Source of the DNA: Kineosporiaceae bacterium | Lineage (GTDB): Bacteria > Actinomycetota > Actinomycetes > Actinomycetales > Kineosporiaceae | NCBI GenBank assembly: GCA_016713225.1 | Contig: JADJPO010000003.1 | Span: 1,171,296 to 1,235,295 of the forward strand | Length of the DNA: 64,000 bases | Direction: 5' to 3' | In this document: piece after piece, positions 1 to 8,582 of the stretch | How positions within the stretch are numbered: position 1 is the stretch's first letter | Layout of the letters: every line of letters starts with the position of its first letter | Made by a program: the position numbers and the translations under genes | Notes under the pieces: model-generated | Told to the model about the DNA's origin: nothing | Databases searched by the model: none | What the model saw: the letters and a program-made list of their open reading frames with translations, nothing else

Positions 1-1257
1 GACTGGCTGCAGGTCGTCCGCAGGGTGCACGCCCAGCTCTCATCGGAGGTGCTGGACGCCCGCCCGGTTCCCCCGACCCCCCTCGGAACCGGCATCCCGT
101 CGACCCTGGGCGGCGCGCAGACCGAGATCGTGACCGGCGAGGCACTCTCGATCAGCACCGCACTGCCGGGCGCTCCCGCGCCCGCCAGCGGCCACAACCC
201 CACGGCTCCGCTGCGCGGCCTGCGCACTCTGCGCGAGCGCAGTCGGCGGGAGGCCCGCGAACACGCCGAGGTGGACCACCGGTCCTCGACGGCGCGTACC
301 GCGGCGGCCCAGGTGGCTCCCACCGCCGACGAGGTCGAGCTGCGAGTCCTGGCCCACCAACGCCGGCAACGGGGTCTGATGGGCCTGGCCGTCGTCCTGG
401 CGATCACGGCGCTGCTCAGTGTCGGGAGCTGGTGGCTCGTGGCCGGACCGGGTGCGTTCACCCAGACCCCGCAGCTGGCCAACCTCACCCAGGCCGAGGC
501 GAAGTCGGCGCTGGCCAAGCAGGAACTCGGCCTGAAGCTGGGGCAGGGCGAGTACAGCGAGACCGTGCCCAAGGACCATGTGCTGCGGACCGACCCCGGG
601 GCGGGCCAGAAGGTCCGCAAGAAGGGCAACGTCACGCTGGTGCTCTCGCTCGGGACGGCGAACCGCACCGTGCCCAAACTCGTCGGCAAGAGCCGCGACG
701 AGGCGCTGGCTGCCCTGACCCAGAACGGTCTGAAGGCGGGGCGGATCACCACCGAGTACAACGACCAGGCCCCCAAGGGGACCGTGATCGGCACCAAGCC
801 GGGATCCGGCAACACGGTCAAGGCGGGCTCGGCGGTCGCGCTGTCCGTCAGCGACGGTCCGACCCCGGTCGACGTCCCGAACGTCGTGGAGCAATGGGTC
901 GACAACGCTCGCCAGATGCTGGGCAACGCCGGGTTCGAGGTCGTGGTGGTCGAAGAGGACAACCCGGATGTCGATCCGGGCTTCGTCTTCGCGCAGGACC
1001 CGGCAGGCGGCAACGGCACCCAGGCGCCCCGAGGCTCCAAGGTGCAGATCAAGGTGTCCAAGGGCGCACAGGCCCAGGTACCCGACGTGGTGGGACGCAA
1101 CTTCGAGGAGGCCAAGCAGATCCTCGAGGGCGCCGGCTTCCGTGTGGACCGTCAGCAAGTGTTCGGCGACTTCGGCGGCGATACCGTCCGCCGTCAGCAG
1201 CCCCGGGCCGGCACTCTGGCCCCGACGGGCAGCACGATCACCCTCTACGTGGTCTGA
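1..1257 (+). CDS. Ser/Thr protein kinase, C-terminal part with PASTA domains (5' truncated by window)
   Basis: The reading frame is open from base 1, so the N-terminal kinase domain lies upstream of the window. What remains is a Pro/Ala/Arg-rich cytoplasmic juxtamembrane stretch, one transmembrane helix (about nt 376-441) and four extracellular PASTA repeats (about nt 463-654, 661-867, 874-1071 and 1072-1254), each with the usual V-P-x-(V/L)-V-G-type opening and a GS-x-V closing strand. PASTA kinases of the PknB/PknL type bind peptidoglycan fragments and regulate growth and division. The position next to a class II DAHP synthase is that of pknL in mycobacteria, although M. tuberculosis PknL, as I recall, has no PASTA repeats. 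The gene converges with the next one. Confidence 0.9.
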   Translation, partial: DWLQVVRRVHAQLSSEVLDARPVPPTPLGTGIPSTLGGAQTEIVTGEALSISTALPGAPAPASGHNPTAPLRGLRTLRERSRREAREHAEVDHRSSTARTAAAQVAPTADEVELRVLAHQRRQRGLMGLAVVLAITALLSVGSWWLVAGPGAFTQTPQLANLTQAEAKSALAKQELGLKLGQGEYSETVPKDHVLRTDPGAGQKVRKKGNVTLVLSLGTANRTVPKLVGKSRDEALAALTQNGLKAGRITTEYNDQAPKGTVIGTKPGSGNTVKAGSAVALSVSDGPTPVDVPNVVEQWVDNARQMLGNAGFEVVVVEEDNPDVDPGFVFAQDPAGGNGTQAPRGSKVQIKVSKGAQAQVPDVVGRNFEEAKQILEGAGFRVDRQQVFGDFGGDTVRRQQPRAGTLAPTGSTITLYVV

Positions 1258-1287
1258 GTCGGTTCCAGAGCCGGTTCCAGAGGCGGT

Positions 1288-1881
1288 TCACTCCAGGTAG
1301 GAGTACCGCTCCTCCTGCCACGGGTCACCGTGGACGTGGTAGCCGCGTTCCTCCCAGAACCCTCGACGTGGCCCCCGGAGATACTCGATCCCCCGCAACC
1401 ACTTCGGCCCTTTCCAGGCGTACAGGTGGGGCAGCACCAGCCGCAACGGGAAGCCCTGCTCGGGCCGCAGCGGCTCACCGTTCAGGTGCGTGGCGAGGAT
1501 CGTCTGGTCGTGCGCCAGGTCCTCCAGCCGGACCGTGGCCGAGTAGCCGTACTCGGCCCAGGTCATCACGTGCGTCGTGCCGGGGGCGGGCGGGACGGCG
1601 GCCAACAGGGACTTGCCCAGCACACCGGCCCAGACCGAGCCGAGCACCGTCCAGCGCTTGACGCAGTGCATGTCCGCCAGCACCTCGTCCCGCGGCAACG
1701 TCGCGAACGCCTCGGCGTCCAGGTGATGGTCCTCGCCGTCGGCGGTCGACCCGTTCACGGTCAGCCGCCAGCTGTCGGGGCGATACCGCGGCACCGGGCC
1801 GTAGTGGGTGATCGGCATGGCAGCAACCAGCTTCTGCCCTGGTGGCAGAGCGGCGTCGGGCAGCCCACCCACGTCCGTCAC
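1288..1881 (-). CDS. Sulfite oxidase-like molybdopterin-dependent oxidoreductase
   Basis: 197 residues, matching the short cytoplasmic actinobacterial branch of the sulfite oxidase/MsrP family. The core contains DMHC with the predicted molybdenum-ligand cysteine at about residue 73, then SVWAGV, FPLRLVLPHLYAWKGPKW and a C-terminal RGYHVHGDPW. No Tat signal is visible, so it probably acts in the cytoplasm. The substrate is unknown. The GTG start is preceded by AAGGA at 7 nt. The frame stays open further upstream into the aroG tail, but that extension is Arg-rich and unlike the family. It could be co-transcribed with aroG, about 120 bp upstream. Confidence 0.85.
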   Translation of the reverse strand: MTDVGGLPDAALPPGQKLVAAMPITHYGPVPRYRPDSWRLTVNGSTADGEDHHLDAEAFATLPRDEVLADMHCVKRWTVLGSVWAGVLGKSLLAAVPPAPGTTHVMTWAEYGYSATVRLEDLAHDQTILATHLNGEPLRPEQGFPLRLVLPHLYAWKGPKWLRGIEYLRGPRRGFWEERGYHVHGDPWQEERYSYLE

Positions 1882-1999
1882 GACGCCATCCTTGCACCTC
1901 ACCGACCCCGGGTCGGAATCCCTGCGCGAGGCGGCAACCACAGCGACCACAGCGGCCACACGAACCCCACGGCCCCGCTCGGCACGCCGGCTCGGTGAG

Positions 2000-3376
2000 T
2001 CAGCGCTCGGTGAGACCCTCGGCAACCAGGAAGGCCATCTCGAGGGCCTGCTGGTGGTTCAGCCGCGGGTCACACAGGGTCTCGTAGCGACTGGCCAAGC
2101 CGTCCTCGTCGATGTGCTCGGCACCGCCCAGACACTCGGTGACGTCATCGCCGGTGAACTCGATGTGCAGACCGCCGGGGATCGTGCCGAGGGCGTTGTG
2201 CACCTCGAAGAAGCCCCGCACCTCGTCCATCACGTCCTCGAACCGGCGGGTCTTGTAGCCGGACGCCGCCTCGAAGGTGTTGCCGTGCATCGGGTCGCAC
2301 ACCCACAGCACGTGAGAGGCGGTCTCACCCATCCCCTCGATCAACCCGGGCAGCACGTCACGCACCTGCTGCGATCCCATCCGCGTGATGAACGTCAACC
2401 GGCCCGGCTCACGGTGCGGGTCGAGCCGTTCGGCCAACTCCAAGGCCTGGGCCGGCGTCGTGGTCGGGCCCAACTTGACCCCGATCGGGTTGCGGACCTT
2501 CGAGAGCAGGTCGACGTGGGCGCCGTCCATCTGCCGGGTGCGCTCACCGATCCAGACGAAGTGCGCCGAGACGTTGTACGGCGCCCCGGTGCGCGAGTCG
2601 ATCCGGGTCAGCGGTCGCTCGTAGTCGAGCAGCAGCGCCTCGTGGCTGGAGTAGAAGTCGACCGTGCGCAGCGCGTCGAAGTCGCCGCCACAGGCCGCCA
2701 TGAACCGCATCGCCCGGTCGATGTCACGGGCCATGTCCTCGTAGCGGGCGTTGGCCTGGTTGGCCACGAAACCGCGGTTCCACTCGTGGACGTGTCGCAG
2801 GTCCGCGAAACCACCCTTGGTGAACGCCCGGATCAGGTTCAGCGTGGCGCTGGCCGTGTGGTAGGCCCGCAGCAGCCGGCGCGGGTCCGGCGTCCGGTGC
2901 TCCGCCTCGAAGGCGTAGTCGTTGACCATGTCGCCGCGGTAGGCCGGCAGCTCGACGCCGGCGCGGGTCTCGGTGGGCTTGCTGCGCGGCTTGGCGTACT
3001 GCCCGGCCATGCGCCCGACCTTGACCACCGGCATGCTGGCGCCGTACGTGAGCACGACCGCCATCTGCAGCATCGTCTTGATCTTGTTGCGGATGCGGTC
3101 GGCGGTGGCGTCGGCGAAGGTCTCGGCACAGTCCCCGCCCTGCAGCAGGAACGCCTCGCCGCGTGCCGCGGCGGCCAGGCTGGCCTTGAGCTCGTCGCAC
3201 TCGCCCGCGAAGACCAACGGCGGGTAGCTGGCCAGCTCGCGCCCCACGGCCTCGAGCGCGACCGCGTCCGGCCAGGTGGGTTGTTGCGCCGCGGGCAGCT
3301 CACGCCAGGTGTCCAGGGCGCTCAACAAGGCCTGCTCGGCGGATCCGACGGTCAGCTGATCGATGCTCGTACTCAC
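2000..3376 (-). CDS. aroG: Class II 3-deoxy-D-arabino-heptulosonate 7-phosphate synthase
   Basis: 458 residues, the usual length for class II (plant/actinobacterial-type) DAHP synthases. It condenses phosphoenolpyruvate and erythrose 4-phosphate, the first step of aromatic amino acid synthesis. Diagnostic segments are LLQGGDCAETF (metal-ligand Cys at about residue 83), RMAGQYAKPRS, the SSHEALLLDYE region and DPMHGNT. The GTG start gives MSTSIDQLTV and has TACGCT 6 nt upstream with no Shine-Dalgarno sequence, which suggests a leaderless mRNA. In mycobacteria this enzyme is feedback-regulated and activates chorismate mutase; nothing here tests that. Confidence 0.97.
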   Translation of the reverse strand: MSTSIDQLTVGSAEQALLSALDTWRELPAAQQPTWPDAVALEAVGRELASYPPLVFAGECDELKASLAAAARGEAFLLQGGDCAETFADATADRIRNKIKTMLQMAVVLTYGASMPVVKVGRMAGQYAKPRSKPTETRAGVELPAYRGDMVNDYAFEAEHRTPDPRRLLRAYHTASATLNLIRAFTKGGFADLRHVHEWNRGFVANQANARYEDMARDIDRAMRFMAACGGDFDALRTVDFYSSHEALLLDYERPLTRIDSRTGAPYNVSAHFVWIGERTRQMDGAHVDLLSKVRNPIGVKLGPTTTPAQALELAERLDPHREPGRLTFITRMGSQQVRDVLPGLIEGMGETASHVLWVCDPMHGNTFEAASGYKTRRFEDVMDEVRGFFEVHNALGTIPGGLHIEFTGDDVTECLGGAEHIDEDGLASRYETLCDPRLNHQQALEMAFLVAEGLTER

Positions 3377-3382
3377 CGGGCA

Positions 3383-3388
3383 AGCGTA
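3383..3388 (-). promoter_or_regulatory. Leaderless-type -10 element of aroG
   Basis: TACGCT followed by 6 nt and then the GTG start. The expected transcription start falls on or next to the start codon. No convincing -35 is seen. Confidence 0.5.
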
Positions 3389-3396
3389 GTCGGACC

Positions 3397-5418
3397 TCAC
3401 GGCCGGGGTCGCCACAATCCCTGGGGCTGCCCGTCGTAGGGCGCGGTGACGGTGCCGACCAGCTCGTAGTCGGCCGGGAAGTGCCGCCCCACGACCACCG
3501 TGGCACCGTCGGTCAGCGCGTCGTCCTGACCGTGGGGCACCAGCAGCCAGGCACGGTTCCACACCGTGGCGTCCTCCTGGCGCAGCGCGTAGGCGGCCGA
3601 CCCGGCCGGGTCGGTCCACCCGGGGAAGGCCGGCAGCAACACGGACGGCGCCCGCCCGCCCAGGATCAGCACGGACGCCGGGTGCCAGGTCAGGTCGAGC
3701 ATCGGGGTGCCGGGGGCGAACCCACCCGTGATCCCGAGCCGGCGCAGGTCGTCGATCCAGGTGGCCGTGCTCGCGTCGACGAGGATCTCGGGGGTCCCCG
3801 CGACCACGGCCCGGGGCACCGTCTGCTGGCCGAGCAGGGCGATCCGGTACGGCGCCACGGCGCGGGTCATCGGTACCAGCACCGCACCCAGCAGCAGGGC
3901 ACCGGCCACCAGCGACAGCACGGCGGCCTCCGCGGCGCCGTCCGGCAGGGCACTGACCCCGACCACGGCGGCGGCCAACAGCACCGGGAATCCACCGTGC
4001 AGCTGCGTGGCGTACTCGACGTTGGTCCCCACCGGGTAGACCACGCCCACCACCAGCAGCGCCAGACAGGCGGTTGCCGCCATGCCCGGACGACGGTCGG
4101 ACGCGGTGGCGGCCTCGCCGTCGCGGGCATCGTCGGAACCGACCACCGCGGCCAGCCACCCCGACACGGCGACCACCACGGACGCCTCGGCCGCCACCAC
4201 CAGGGGCGGGATCGACATCCCCAGGCCGGGGACCCCGCCGGGGTAGTGCCACAGCACCACCAGCAGGGTGACCCACCACACCACACCGTGGGCCAGGGCC
4301 GGCCACCAGCCCGGCGCCGGCACCCCACGCGCCCGGACGCCGCGGCGCGCCGTCCAGACAGCTCCTGCCACCCCCGCGAGCAGGGGCAGCAGGAGCAGGC
4401 TCAGGAACGGCTGCGGCCGGTCGACCAGGATGTTGCGCAGCCCGGCCCGAGCGATCGAGGTCAGCATGCCGGGCGCGTAGCGGCCGGGGTCGACCGCCGA
4501 CAAGATGCCCGCCACCCGCTGATAGGTCGCCACGGTGAACGGCAGCGAGTGCACCAGGCTCACGTGCAGCAGGGCCACCAGCAGGGCCGTACCCAGTGTC
4601 GAGGCGGCGGCCACGCCCAGGGCACGTGCCGCGCTCCGGCGCCGCACCAGCGTGTACACCACGTGTCCGGCCACCACCACGAGCACCACCGCCACCGACG
4701 CCACGGCGGTGGTGGCTTTGCCGACGGCGGTGATGAACGCCCCGAGCGCCACCAGGGCACCTGCCACGACCGCAGCGGGGCCGGGGCGATCGAGTACCAG
4801 CACCTCGAGCAACCCCGCGGCCAGCAGCATCAGGCCGACCGCGGCGAACCAGTTGTAGCTCGGGGTACGCACGAAGACGGTGTAGTAACACAGCGCCGCG
4901 GCGACGACCGCCGGCGGGCACAGCGCGCGCAGGCCGGGCGACCACGGCCGACCTGCAGCGCCCTGCGAGACCCGCCGGACGGCACGGGCCAACACCAGCG
5001 CCGCCCCGATCAGGATCAGCGCCGCGAGCAGGCGCAGCCGGCCCAGGTCCTCACCGACCAGGCGCAACATCGGGCCGGAGTACCAGCCGAACACACCGTT
5101 GAACGCCTTGTCGGCGGCCCAGGGCTGGGCGGCCATCAGGTAGTGGCTCTCGTCCATGGCATCCAGGCCACGATCGGTGTCGGCCAGTACCGCGTGCAGG
5201 ATCGGGACGTTCGCGGCCCAGGCCAGCGCCATGAGCCCGCGATGCCGCCAGCTCGGCTGCCGGTCCGACTGCCGGGCCGACTCCCGGGCCGACTGCCGGG
5301 AACGCTGCGCTCCCGGTCTGTGGGCCGCGCGAGCCACCCGGGCCGACCGTCCCGATGCTCCGCCCACCCGCCGGCCGCGCCCGCGGCGGACCGCTGGATC
5401 GGTCACCGAGTCGGGCAC
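3397..5418 (-). CDS. Polytopic membrane protein, probable GT-C type glycosyltransferase
   Basis: 673 residues with an Arg/Ser/Gln-rich N-terminus and roughly ten to twelve hydrophobic segments. An acidic motif, MDESHY, follows the first transmembrane helix, as in GT-C glycosyltransferases that use polyprenyl-phosphate sugars, where an Asp/Glu pair sits in the first extracellular loop. The C-terminal 150 residues look like a soluble, probably extracytoplasmic domain. In M. tuberculosis the alpha-1,2-mannosyltransferase Rv2181 lies between aroG and the acyltransferase (from memory), which gives positional support for an envelope-glycan role. No family could be assigned. The GTG start directly abuts the stop of the upstream acyltransferase gene, so the two are co-transcribed. 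Confidence 0.7.
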   Translation of the reverse strand: MPDSVTDPAVRRGRGRRVGGASGRSARVARAAHRPGAQRSRQSARESARQSDRQPSWRHRGLMALAWAANVPILHAVLADTDRGLDAMDESHYLMAAQPWAADKAFNGVFGWYSGPMLRLVGEDLGRLRLLAALILIGAALVLARAVRRVSQGAAGRPWSPGLRALCPPAVVAAALCYYTVFVRTPSYNWFAAVGLMLLAAGLLEVLVLDRPGPAAVVAGALVALGAFITAVGKATTAVASVAVVLVVVAGHVVYTLVRRRSAARALGVAAASTLGTALLVALLHVSLVHSLPFTVATYQRVAGILSAVDPGRYAPGMLTSIARAGLRNILVDRPQPFLSLLLLPLLAGVAGAVWTARRGVRARGVPAPGWWPALAHGVVWWVTLLVVLWHYPGGVPGLGMSIPPLVVAAEASVVVAVSGWLAAVVGSDDARDGEAATASDRRPGMAATACLALLVVGVVYPVGTNVEYATQLHGGFPVLLAAAVVGVSALPDGAAEAAVLSLVAGALLLGAVLVPMTRAVAPYRIALLGQQTVPRAVVAGTPEILVDASTATWIDDLRRLGITGGFAPGTPMLDLTWHPASVLILGGRAPSVLLPAFPGWTDPAGSAAYALRQEDATVWNRAWLLVPHGQDDALTDGATVVVGRHFPADYELVGTVTAPYDGQPQGLWRPRP
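5265..5300. repeat. Three tandem 12-bp repeats
   Basis: Three in-frame copies of CCGACTGCCGGG, the middle one with one change. They encode a tetrapeptide-period Ser-Arg-Gln-Ala repeat in the hydrophilic N-terminus of the membrane protein above. Confidence 0.8.
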
Positions 5419-6357
5419 TCAGGCACTGCGCTCGACCGGGGGTTCACCATCCGAGGCACCCGAGTCGGCGGCGGCGGGGGCGTCCGGGGTTCCCAGGGCG
5501 TCCAGGCTGTCCAGGCTGTCCGTGGTGGCCGGGGCGTCCGGGGCGCCGGGAGTGCTCTCGCCGGACGTCGCCCCCTTGACCCGCTCGACCTTCTCGCTGA
5601 CCCTCTCGACCCTCTCGCTGACCTTCTCGGCCATGGCGCTGGCGGCGGAGACCACCGAGCTGGGCTTGCTGCGCCGGGCCGCCGCGAGTCGCTCCTTCAT
5701 GGTCGAGGCATAGACATCGACGTATTCCTGGCCCGACAGCTCCATCAGGGCATACATGATCTCGTCGGTGATCGAGCGCAGCACGAACCGGTCGTCCTGC
5801 ATTCCCTCGTAGCGCGAGAAGTCGAGCGGCTCACCGATGACGATGCCGACCCGGCCCAGGTGCGGGATCTTGCGCCCGATCGGCTGCACCTTGTCGGTGC
5901 CGATCATCGCGACCGGCAGCACCGGGACCCCGGCCTCCAGGGCCATCCGGGCCACGCCGGTCTTGCCGCGGTAGAGCTTGCCGTCCAGTGAGCGGGTGCC
6001 CTCGGGGTAGATGCCGAGCAGGTCACCGCGGCGCAACACGCGCAGGCCAGTGGTGAGGGCACCCTCCGAGGCACTGCCACCGGACCGGTCGATGGGCAGC
6101 TGGCCGCTCAGGGTGAAGAAGGCCGCCTTGAGCCGTCCCTTGATCCCGTGACCGGTGAAGTAGTCGGCCTTGGCCAGGAACGTGACCCGGCGCGGCACCA
6201 CCAGGGGCAGGAAGATCGAGTCGGAGAACGACAGGTGGTTGCTGGCCAGGATCGCCCCGCCGGCCTCGGGGACGTGGTGTTCCCCCTTGACCCAGGGCCG
6301 GAACACCGCGAAGAGGATCGGTCCGAGGAAGATCCGTTTGAGCAGCCAGTAGAACAC
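5419..6357 (-). CDS. 1-acyl-sn-glycerol-3-phosphate acyltransferase family protein (PlsC-like)
   Basis: 312 residues. The acyltransferase box NHLSFSD (NHx4D, residues about 40-46) and YPEGTRS are both present, as in LPLAT/PlsC enzymes that transfer acyl groups to lysophosphatidic acid or related lipids at the inner membrane face. After the catalytic domain (to about residue 240) comes a low-complexity tail with repeated ER-VE-RVSEKVERV heptads, a likely short coiled coil, then a Thr/Ala/Asp-rich end. The position matches Rv2182c of M. tuberculosis. The GTG start is preceded by GGGAG. It heads a leftward unit with the GT-C-like gene. Confidence 0.9.
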   Translation of the reverse strand: MFYWLLKRIFLGPILFAVFRPWVKGEHHVPEAGGAILASNHLSFSDSIFLPLVVPRRVTFLAKADYFTGHGIKGRLKAAFFTLSGQLPIDRSGGSASEGALTTGLRVLRRGDLLGIYPEGTRSLDGKLYRGKTGVARMALEAGVPVLPVAMIGTDKVQPIGRKIPHLGRVGIVIGEPLDFSRYEGMQDDRFVLRSITDEIMYALMELSGQEYVDVYASTMKERLAAARRSKPSSVVSAASAMAEKVSERVERVSEKVERVKGATSGESTPGAPDAPATTDSLDSLDALGTPDAPAAADSGASDGEPPVERSA

Positions 6358-6572
6358 CCGCTCCCACCATCCCCTCTGGACTCCCCCTGCTCAGAGGAGT
6401 GTGAGGGAAACTGTACGGGCCGAGATGCCCGGCGGTCCCCGGGAGCCGGTTCGGCCCCGGCGGAGATCGCCCAACGGCGACGGCTCGGCCACACCCTCGC
6501 GCTGACCGGTGGCCTCGTGTCACCATGGCCAGGCTGGTGCGGGGCGCGCCGGCGCGATTCGAGGAGAACCGA

Positions 6573-7334
6573 GTGGCCGTTCTGCCCGGTGCGGAGCCGC
6601 TCCACCACGACGGTGGGTCGGTCGGTGTCCTGCTCTGCCACGGTTTCACCGGATGTCCGCAGAGCCTGCGGCCCTGGGCGGAGTACCTGATCGCCGCGGG
6701 CCTCAGCGTGAGCCTGCCGCTGTTGCCCGGCCACGGCACCACCTGGCAGGACATGAACCGCAGCCGCTGGCCGGAGTGGTACGCCGCGGTGGACGTCGCG
6801 TTGACCTCCCTGCGCTCGCGGTGCGAGACCGTGGTGGTCGTCGGGTTGTCGATGGGCGGAGCGCTGGCCCTGCGGTTGGCCGAGCAGCGCGGGGACGACG
6901 TCGCGGGGCTGGTGCTGGTCAACCCCGCCGTCAAGCTGGAGGACCCCCGGCTCAAGATCTTGCCTGTGTTGCGGCATCTGCTGCCGTCGCTGCCGGGCGT
7001 CGGCAGTGACATCAAGAAGCCGGGCGTGACCGAACTGGCCTACGACCGCACCCCGCTGCACGCCCTGCACTCCATGGTGGCCATGTACCGCCTCGTCGCG
7101 GCGGATCTGTCGAGCGTGCGCCAGCCGCTCCTGCTGTTCCACTCCCCCGAGGACCATGTCGTGCCGGCGTCGAGTTCTGAGCTCATCCTGCGTTCGGTCG
7201 GTTCGGAGGACGTCACCGAGGTGATGTGCCACGACAGCTACCACGTGGCCACCCTCGACAACGACGCGGAGCGGATCTTCGCCGAGAGCCTGGCCTTCAT
7301 CCAGCGGCTGACCACCGCCCCGAGCACGACCTGA
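6573..7334 (+). CDS. Alpha/beta hydrolase, carboxylesterase/monoacylglycerol lipase type
   Basis: 253 residues resembling Est30-type carboxylesterases and bacterial monoacylglycerol lipases. HGFTG (residues 23-27) forms the oxyanion site, GLSMGG carries the nucleophile Ser93, the acid is probably Asp194 in SPEDHVV, and the base is probably His224 in DSYHVATLD. No signal peptide is present, so it is cytoplasmic. The GTG start is chosen because GAGGAG lies 6 nt upstream; an ATG 48 nt earlier has no ribosome-binding site. The substrate is unknown; adjacency to the divergent acyltransferase suggests lipid turnover, which is inference. Confidence 0.85.
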   Translation: MAVLPGAEPLHHDGGSVGVLLCHGFTGCPQSLRPWAEYLIAAGLSVSLPLLPGHGTTWQDMNRSRWPEWYAAVDVALTSLRSRCETVVVVGLSMGGALALRLAEQRGDDVAGLVLVNPAVKLEDPRLKILPVLRHLLPSLPGVGSDIKKPGVTELAYDRTPLHALHSMVAMYRLVAADLSSVRQPLLLFHSPEDHVVPASSSELILRSVGSEDVTEVMCHDSYHVATLDNDAERIFAESLAFIQRLTTAPSTT

Positions 7335-7345
7335 AGGGGGTGACC

Positions 7346-7852
7346 ATGACGACCGGCGATCCCGAGCGCGACGATGTCGACCCGAGCGGCGAGGCTCCTG
7401 CCAATGTGGGGCGTCCCGAGCTCAGCATCGACCCCGATCTGGATTTCGACGCCGCCTTCGCGGCGCTCGTCGCCCAGTTCTCCGCCCCCGACGCGCCGCT
7501 CCCGGCCGGGACGGCCGGCTCGACGGGCTCGGCAGAGTCTGCGGCAGCGCAGCGCTCCCCGGCCGCGATCGGCGGGGCGAGCACCGAGTCGGCGTATCCG
7601 GCCGAGCTCGACGAACACTTCGAGCCGCCCGAGCCACCGCCGCTGCCCCGCGGTGACCTCTACTCCCGGCTGGCCTGGTCCGGAGTGATCGGCGGCCCCA
7701 CAGTGCTGCTGATCGCCGCGTTCCTGGGTGGCGATCTACCGTCCTACGCCATCGTCCTGGCCCTGACCGCCTTCGTGGGCGGGTTCGTCACCCTGGTGGC
7801 CCGGATGCCGGGCGACCGACCGGACGACCCCGATGACGGTGCCGTGGTCTGA
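7346..7852 (+). CDS. Conserved actinobacterial membrane protein, function unknown
   Basis: 168 residues. The first 110 are acidic and Ala/Ser/Pro-rich, probably disordered and cytoplasmic. They are followed by two adjacent transmembrane helices (about 111-130 and 134-154) and an acidic tail. The ATG is preceded by GAAGGGGG, only 11 bp after the hydrolase gene, so the two are co-transcribed. An in-frame GTG two codons earlier is a possible alternative start. No recognised domain. Confidence 0.7.
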   Translation: MTTGDPERDDVDPSGEAPANVGRPELSIDPDLDFDAAFAALVAQFSAPDAPLPAGTAGSTGSAESAAAQRSPAAIGGASTESAYPAELDEHFEPPEPPPLPRGDLYSRLAWSGVIGGPTVLLIAAFLGGDLPSYAIVLALTAFVGGFVTLVARMPGDRPDDPDDGAVV

Positions 7853-7857
7853 GGCTC

Positions 7858-8562
7858 TCAGCGGGAGCCGAGGTCGACCACCACCGGCCAGTGGTCGCTG
7901 GCACGATGCACCAGTCGCTCGGGCACTCCTCCGTCGCCGTAGTCGCTGACCGGCAACGACCCACCCACCAGGACGGCATCGATCCGCCCGCCGGGTGAGC
8001 GTGCGGGGAAGGTCGCGGCGGCGTCCGGCGCCGGGTCGGACACCAGCTCGGAGAACGCCTGCCAGGCCGGCGAGCCGGGTGGTTCGTTGAAGTCGCCCGC
8101 CACCACGATGGTGTCGGCGCCGACGGCCCGGTCCATCAGCTCGGCCCGCACCCGGTGGGCATGATCGAGCCGGTCGGCCGGATGCAGCGGCAGGTGCACG
8201 CAGGCCAGCGCCAGACCTTCCACCGAGCCGGGTGTCGTGCTCGCCCGGGACGACGCGCGCAGGCGAGCGATCACCGCTCCGCGGGTGCGGGTGTACCAGT
8301 GCGCCACGGGTAAGGCGAGGGGTCGGACCTCGTCGACGGCGACCTGAGGCGCCACCAGCAGCGCGGTTCCCCCGGTGCCGCGCCCACCCGCGATGTGGCG
8401 CAGACCCGTGGCGCGCGCCAGCGCCGCGATGCGCAGCGCCGACCCGGGACGGCGCGGCGCCTCTTGCAGACAGACCACGTCCGGGGCCACCAGGCGCAGG
8501 ACCGCCTGCACCGCCTGCACATCGCCGGTCAGGTCACGGATGTTCCAGCTGACCAGTCGCAC
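7858..8562 (-). CDS. Endonuclease/exonuclease/phosphatase (EEP) family hydrolase
   Basis: 234 residues covering the whole EEP fold (DNase I/sphingomyelinase superfamily). Visible catalytic motifs are SWNI (Asn7), LQE (Glu34), GDFNEP (Asp157, Asn159), RIDAVLV and ASDHWPV (Asp223, His224), so a metal-dependent phosphodiesterase or phosphatase activity is expected. No signal peptide. The substrate could be nucleic acid, phospholipid or a small phosphate ester. It is the last gene of the leftward operon, 20 bp after the first ROK kinase gene. Confidence 0.85.
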   Translation of the reverse strand: MRLVSWNIRDLTGDVQAVQAVLRLVAPDVVCLQEAPRRPGSALRIAALARATGLRHIAGGRGTGGTALLVAPQVAVDEVRPLALPVAHWYTRTRGAVIARLRASSRASTTPGSVEGLALACVHLPLHPADRLDHAHRVRAELMDRAVGADTIVVAGDFNEPPGSPAWQAFSELVSDPAPDAAATFPARSPGGRIDAVLVGGSLPVSDYGDGGVPERLVHRASDHWPVVVDLGSR

Positions 8563-8582
8563 GCCTGCGTCATCGCCCCTGA

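Noticed and set aside
1258..1287. Repeated CGGTTCCAGAG units between the PASTA kinase and the sulfite-oxidase-like gene as a terminator.
   Set aside because: They are direct, not inverted, repeats and form no convincing hairpin.
6525..6572. ATG at 6525 as the start of the alpha/beta hydrolase.
   Set aside because: No ribosome-binding site, whereas the GTG at 6573 has GAGGAG at 6 nt and gives a family-typical length.
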